A stretch of 64,000 nucleotides of DNA from Scilla litardierei. Taxonomy: Eukaryota > Streptophyta > Magnoliopsida > Asparagales > Asparagaceae. Where the stretch lies: assembly GCA_030789695.1 (NCBI GenBank), contig CM061133.1, positions 98,165,128 through 98,229,127 on the forward strand, given 5' to 3'. Position 1 is the stretch's first letter. Each line of letters starts with the position of its first letter. Under the pieces are notes generated by a model. It was given only the letters and a program-made list of their open reading frames with translations. It had not been told where the DNA came from and did not search any database. Of the stretch, positions 58,694 to 64,000 are shown piece by piece. A program made the translations under genes and the position numbers.

Positions 58694-61600
58694 TGTAACG
58701 ACCGGTTTTATCTTTACGTTATCTGTATTTTTCTCGTGTACCTTCTTTCGTATATGTAGTTTGACGATTCTGTCATCATACCTGTACCCGTATCTGCTTC
58801 TACTTTTACATACCTATTATTATCAGTGTTGTTTTAAACTACGAAACTAAATCACTCATATAATTATTTTGAAAAAATATCTTTTATAATTAATTTAAAA
58901 TTTCAAAATTCAAAAGTACGAATTTCAAATCTTTTTAAACTTTTAAAATTCAAAAGAAACTTACCATTTTAAACCCCATTTAACCTAATTAATTGGCCAT
59001 TATTTCTCTTTATTACACCTATTAAATCCTATTAATCATTTACAAATTACTTCCTAAATTAAATTCTAGCCAATTTGTTCAAACCCAGCCGAAATTAGTA
59101 CACATGAACCCAACACCTGGCAATCCCACACCCATGTTTTTATAATAGGAAACTTAAAATATAAACCCTAGTTTTTTTACCCAAGGTGAACCCTACACGA
59201 ATCAACACTCACGCACACAGCTACTAAACAAAAAAAAGAAAAGAATAATAGGCTAAAACTTTAAATCCCTAAGACCCCTTCACGTACTGTCCCTCACACA
59301 CAACTTACCCTATAGCAGCTAACATATTTTATAAAAACCTAAGGCTAGCACACAACCTATTGCCTTTATAAAAATAAACCTAAAGCTATAACCCCTATTC
59401 TTTATAAGAAAGAGAGAGAGAGACTTAATGCCATAACCAGCCTCACGTGCTACCAACCCTTCATATACTATATATATAGTAATTAGAACCCTAGGGTTTT
59501 ATTTTTACCTCTAGCCCTAACATCACTCAGCCGCCCCCTACACCTATTCTCATCTCCACGCAATCGAAGCAACAAACGCCAGGAGCTCCCCTCGCCAACG
59601 CGCACGAGGTAGCCTCTCCACGCAAACACATCAACACCCTGCCCCACGGCCTCCTCCACCGTCCAAACCCCGACCCAGACCTTTTCTCCACGCAACACAA
59701 GCCCACACAGCGGCCTCCTCGCGCACATCGTGGAACCCGCGGCCTCCTATTTTCTTCTCCTCATGCACAGCAACCATCCTCCCTCGCGCAGCCTTCGCCA
59801 TCGGCCAACTCCCATCACGCAACTAGTGGCACTTTCAGCTGCCCTCGCTCATGCGCGCAGGCCCCAGCTACCCTCCGCCAAACAGCACACAGCCAGGCCT
59901 CTCCTTTATACGAGCAGTGTGCGACCTTCTCCACACGTCCTCACATCCGCCCAAGTCACCCACAGGCTAGATCCCCGAGCTCCGGCCTCCTCATATCTCA
60001 AAAACCCGACCAGGTCTCTCCCCCGCCTCCTTTCCGTCGTTCAAAACCCTGCGAGGAGCCACTGCTATGCTGTGGTGCTGCTTACAACTGCTGCTGCCAC
60101 CGACAGTCCCCCAAGCACTCAGAACAGCCGCTATGCCTCCCCGCGTGTCGACGGCAGAGCCCCGACGCTCAACATCGTTGTTTCAGACCGTAGACGTCGC
60201 ACGTATCGCTATCACTGCCTCCATTCACTACGTAACAGTTAGTACCCCCTACCTATAAGCTATAACCCACACCGTAAATTAGAAGACCTAATTAAGCGGA
60301 TCAATTAGACGTCATAGGAGCTTTTTGTAATGTCGTTATGATCAAAAAAGCTTAATCTGATTTTGTGTTTTATCAAACTAGAAAAGCATCATCACCGTAG
60401 AGTAGTACATGTTGAGATGTTTCCGACGACACCAAGAACGCCAAAAACAGGCAAGTATGCAATTAGATATGAATTTTTGAAGTTTCGGGATTTTTACGCC
60501 ACTTTTACTCTATGCTGTATAACTTGAAAACCATACGTGAAATGACGCATGAAAACGATGTCATGACATTCTGAACTAAATTTGTGACCCAACGGCATAT
60601 CACACGATATACTTCAATTTTAAACAACAACAAAGAAAATTGGTTTCTGTAGCATGTTCAGTAAAACCCATTTTCAACGTATTTTAAAATTGATGTAAAT
60701 ATTGTTCAACCTACGTCTGCTTATTGAAGACGTCATAATAATAAAGCAATATTGATAACGTTAATTACTGCATGTCTTGGAATGTTCAACTAATTGTGAC
60801 ATTGTGAGAATCGTGCGCCTCGAAGGCGGAAACGTGAATTCGTGATGTCGTGTGAGTCGACTAGGCTGGCTCGTGTTCCAGCACAAAATTGGGGTGGGGT
60901 TAGGGTTGAGCGGCCACTAGGCGTATGAACGGGTCCTCTCTTCAAGAGCACCATCCACATGTGGTGGGTTAGCGTCAATCACGGTAAGCCCCCGTGAGAA
61001 GAATGACTAACTCATCACGACCTAAAGGCGTGAACCCAATGATAGATGTGAAACTATTCGCATAAAACGTCCAACGCTAACGTGATCTCAGTAAATTGAC
61101 ATGCTAACGAACTCAAAGAAACTTTACCTTATGTCTTGACACTACTTAGAACTGCATGTTAGGAATGTCTTGTTTCACTTTATAATAATTGGCATGTGTA
61201 AACTTTTGCAGTCTTTTCATTTTAATCATTTAATGTCTTCTAAAATTCACATCATTTGTGTATCTTGTTTTGGGTTGCTAACATCTTCTTGCAGCCCTTG
61301 CTGACATACATTCATGTTTGTAGATGTATGTCAGATTCTGAGCTTGAGTACCTAGAGGATCCATTCGTGACACCCAACTTGGAGAGCCAGTAGTTCGCCC
61401 CTGACGCCGAGCCACTTCCAGCGGAGGACTAGTGGACCAACACTTTACAGTTTCTTTAGTTTACTTTCAGACGTTGTCGTTGTTGCTTTGTGTACATTCT
61501 TTGTTGCTACTTTAGCCCAGTAGTGGCATGTTGTTTAATTTCGTGTATGGACTTTCTAACTCTGGATGTGGCTTCTTATCTTTTTGAATGTTCTCTGATT

Positions 61601-61737
61601 GTTCTGGAACGCAAATGCAAGGACCTCCCTTGTGTTTTTATCACAGATGCTTATTGGACTCGAGCTTCACCGCTCCAGTTCAAGCGGACCGCGTAACGTT
61701 CTCGCTTCCAGTGTCTTTTGGGAAGCGGGGCGTTACA
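58694..61737 (+). repeat. 3' LTR of the large non-autonomous element
   Basis: Starts TGTAACGACCGG after the PPT and ends GGCGTTACA before the TSD AGTCT. It is about 48 bp shorter than the 5' LTR, nearly all explained by the GA tract. Confidence 0.93.
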
Positions 61738-61742
61738 AGTCT

Positions 61743-62500
61743 CACTCCGGTACTTTGTCCAGTCGGGTACGGAGTTACGAGAGGCCCCTCCAGTGCTCGT
61801 GTCGCTGGAGTGGAACCACTTTTTCACCCACCATGGGTAAAGTCCGCTTCCTTAGCATCCTATGGTATACCCGAGTTCCAAATCAGAACAATGATTAATT
61901 TTAATTAATTTAATCAGTGATTTCACTACAGTTCTGCTTTCTGTTGTTTACTTTCAGCACTTACGTTCTGTCTTTAATTCTGCATATTTCTGAGATTGGT
62001 GTGGCACATGTTGTTAGTTTACTAGATAGGGAGACCAATTCTAAAACTGGGTCCTACTAGAGTGTTAGGAGTTTCTACTGGGTCACGCGTTAATGTGTCC
62101 CAACTTGTGGTTTTAGGTGCGGTACCCGAGCAGTTTGTGAGGGTTCCTGAGTCAGAGGTCGGTGCCAGTGCAGCAGAGGTAGAGCCTACGGGCGACTTTG
62201 TCCCATTGGACTTCCCAGAGTTAGACTAGTGGGTGCGTTGTGCCGGGTGTGTACCTTTTTGTACTTTTGGGTCGGGGGTTTCTTCTTTTATTGTACCCAC
62301 TTTTGTACCTCCTTTGTACAGCTGATGTATTAATATGGATTAGTATGATGTACTGTAATGTAATTATCTGTGTTGTTGTATTTTCTTTTCAGAACTGCGA
62401 TTTATTTTCTGTTGGAGCGCCTTTCTTTTACTCTGTATACCATTCCAGTGTGTTGCAGTGGCATGCTCATTATTTAATATTAATCACAAGAAAATACTTA
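61743..62500 (+). repeat. Chromovirus-like LTR, right part
   Basis: Continues the LTR interrupted at 52603. A short frame ending FVPLDFPELD and TAG at 62228-62230 parallels the DAEPLPAED-TAG end seen inside the 3-kb LTRs (55380-55390 and 61430). The outer boundary of this LTR could not be fixed. Confidence 0.5.
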
Positions 62501-62797
62501 GTAGTATTTAGATAAGAGGGCTCAAAGCTTGAGTCTGAATACTACGGCGGCCTCTGACGAGCGTTTATATTCTATATATTCATGCACGTCTTCTTTGTGA
62601 TTTTCCATTGATTTCCATCGTTTCATATCCGTTCTTTCGTGTTTTTTGTATCTTTTCACTTTCTTCATGTTTTTGTGCAAATGCAGGAGATTGCCAGCGT
62701 TGGGGACGTTTAAAGAAGATATCATGAGCCTCTGGAGCAACGGGAGGAGTCACGCGTGACCCAGAGGGTCAAACGATGAAGACTGCTATATTTCAGC

Positions 62798-63100
62798 CCT
62801 CAACCGATCGGGTGGACACAGCCACCCGATCGGTTGATTCACGCGTATCCTACCCGGACGACAACTAAAGAAGAGTAGTAGCTCACCCGATCGATTCAGC
62901 GATCGGGTGGACCGACAGAACTCTCTGTCTAATTGCACTGAATTCCAACCGATCGGGTGAAATATCACCCGATCGGTTCACCTGTAGCTGCAATTCCTCA
63001 AACGACGACCCGGTCACGCCGTCCGCTCGCCTCGGCGCCCGGTTGAAGATCTTCAAAGCTCTCACGCGATCGGTTGACTCAACAACTGATCGGGTGGCGA
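62798..63100. repeat. Array of CCGATCGGGTG/CACCCGATCGG palindromic motifs
   Basis: At least eight copies in alternating orientation (near 62803, 62823, 62884, 62909, 62948, 62967, 63066 and 63087), directly upstream of the TATA motif. Confidence 0.85.
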
Positions 63101-63146
63101 TTTTTCTGTGGGTTTGGACCCGAACCATTAGGGTTTCGAAGGGAAC

Positions 63147-63154
63147 TATAAATA
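63147..63154 (+). promoter_or_regulatory. Putative TATA box
   Basis: TATAAATA, about 50 bp after the palindromic array and about 120 bp before CAATAAATC. Confidence 0.5.
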
Positions 63155-63520
63155 CCAGATGCTGGCCAACTGATGGGGTATCTTCTTCTTGGTTCTACTT
63201 CAGTTTTAAGGGCTTTTTGCCCCTTTTTATTGTGAGTCTTAGGTTAGTTTAGATTAGGTCTTTTGATCAATAAATCTTGTACCGGATTGACGGATTCGAA
63301 CACGAGATAAGTATTTCTTTCTCTTGTTTTCCATTGTTTTGTATTGTATTTATTTTGCTCGATGGTGAACGTTTGTGCATCTTTTCTGTTGTTTGTTTTT
63401 ATGTTCTTCACCATTGAGTAGTGTCGATGAACCCTAATACGTGTTAGAGTAGGATTGATGCTTGGGTTGTTTCATTTGACTTGGTTGCATGGTATGTGTT
63501 CGATGAAATGTGTCAATGGG

Positions 63521-63630
63521 GATTTCTAGCAATCTGAGTCCAATTCATATGACAATACACTAGTTGTGTTGGGGATTGGGGTCCGGTGTCTTGTCCAGTC
63601 AAGATCCTCTTTGATGTATTGCTAGAAATC
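63521..63630. repeat. 13-bp inverted repeat with 84-bp loop
   Basis: GATTTCTAGCAAT at 63521-63533 and its exact complement ATTGCTAGAAATC at 63618-63630. Confidence 0.85.
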
Positions 63631-64000
63631 ACATTCGACCTATTTGGCCATTAGGGTTACGCGGGGGTGTTTCATTGTCATTGACGGGAGAAAGACCGCC
63701 TCTGACCGTCGGGCCAAGGGGGAATAAACTTGGCGGTTGACTCCCTAGCCACAGCTCACACCCCTAGCATAGACATTAAGTCCTCGCACGTGGGAACGGC
63801 TTGGATGAAGTGTTGGGAGTTATCATTGTGGTCTTAATGCTCCCGGTTGCGGTCGGTGTTAATGGACATGGGAATGCCCACCGTCCGAAACCGGGTAGAC
63901 CTAGCGCACCGGGCATCGACCGGAATATCGGGCCCTGGGACACTAGGTACCACATTTTGGGGCAATGTTTAACCCTGGGTCAAGGCAAATGCCAAGTGTC

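Larger units (their letters stand above)
52604..61737 (+). mobile_element. Large non-autonomous (LARD-like) element derived from a chromovirus, TSD AGTCT
   Basis: LTRs of 3.09 kb (52604-55695) and 3.04 kb (58694-61737) start TGTAACGACCGG and end GGCGTTACA. AGTCT flanks both sides (52599-52603 and 61738-61742). The 3.0-kb interior has no gag or pol frame except a relic of the integrase C-terminus beside the PPT. No standard PBS was found after the 5' LTR. It belongs near the Tekay-type LTR into which it inserted. Confidence 0.92.
62521..64000 (+). repeat. Unclassified LTR-like sequence running off the window
   Basis: It contains a palindromic array, a TATA motif and an AATAAA-like signal (CAATAAATC, 63268) in the order expected of U3-R of a plus-strand LTR. 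No TG edge, PBS or coding motif was identified. Confidence 0.4.

Overview
This window is plant nuclear DNA dominated by nested LTR retrotransposons. The evidence is long AT-rich stretches, LTR pairs with TG...CA ends and 5-bp target-site duplications (TSDs), primer-binding sites for plant initiator tRNA-Met and for tRNA-Asp, and one spliced host gene with GT-AG introns. The abundance of Sirevirus-type Copia, Athila-type and chromovirus-type Gypsy elements fits a large angiosperm genome. A monocot is possible but is not shown by the sequence. There are no prokaryotic features, CRISPR arrays or rRNA genes.

Left part (1-13240): the LTR and broken gag of a minus-strand Sirevirus (1-3803), then about 1.3 kb of DNA without a recognisable gene. 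Next comes a complete non-autonomous LTR element on the plus strand (5116-10768, TSD TCTAC) with an internal array of GGGGCAACTCCCC-type hairpins. To its right is the only host gene I recognise, the 3' end of a LysM-domain GPI-anchored protein (chitin/peptidoglycan co-receptor family). Three in-frame exons run from 11202 to 11828, and the upstream LysM exons are not visible.

Middle part (13240-42394): the body of one old minus-strand Athila-type Gypsy element, with tRNA-Asp PBS, decayed pol and Athila-specific ORF. Younger insertions split it. A solo LTR (15531-25749, TSD GATCC) interrupts the Athila ORF and is itself interrupted by a gag-only Sirevirus (15964-23804) that keeps an intact 625-codon gag. 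A second gag-only Sirevirus-like element (26962-37691, TSD AAATG) has a histidine-rich gag tail.

Right part (42395-64000): the Athila 5' LTR is broken by a Copia element (42395-49971+), whose 3' LTR is broken by a Sirevirus-like LTR (49972-). That is broken by a chromovirus-like LTR (50892-52603, resuming at 61743), which is broken by a large non-autonomous element (52604-61737, TSD AGTCT) with 3-kb LTRs. From about 62520 another LTR-like sequence with a TATA box and a palindromic array runs off the window.

No new enzymatic or defence system is visible. The points most worth following are the gag-only Sireviruses, a polypurine-tract duplication that seems to have moved an LTR boundary, the family-specific palindromic arrays upstream of LTR promoters, and the LysM gene embedded in transposon-filled sequence.
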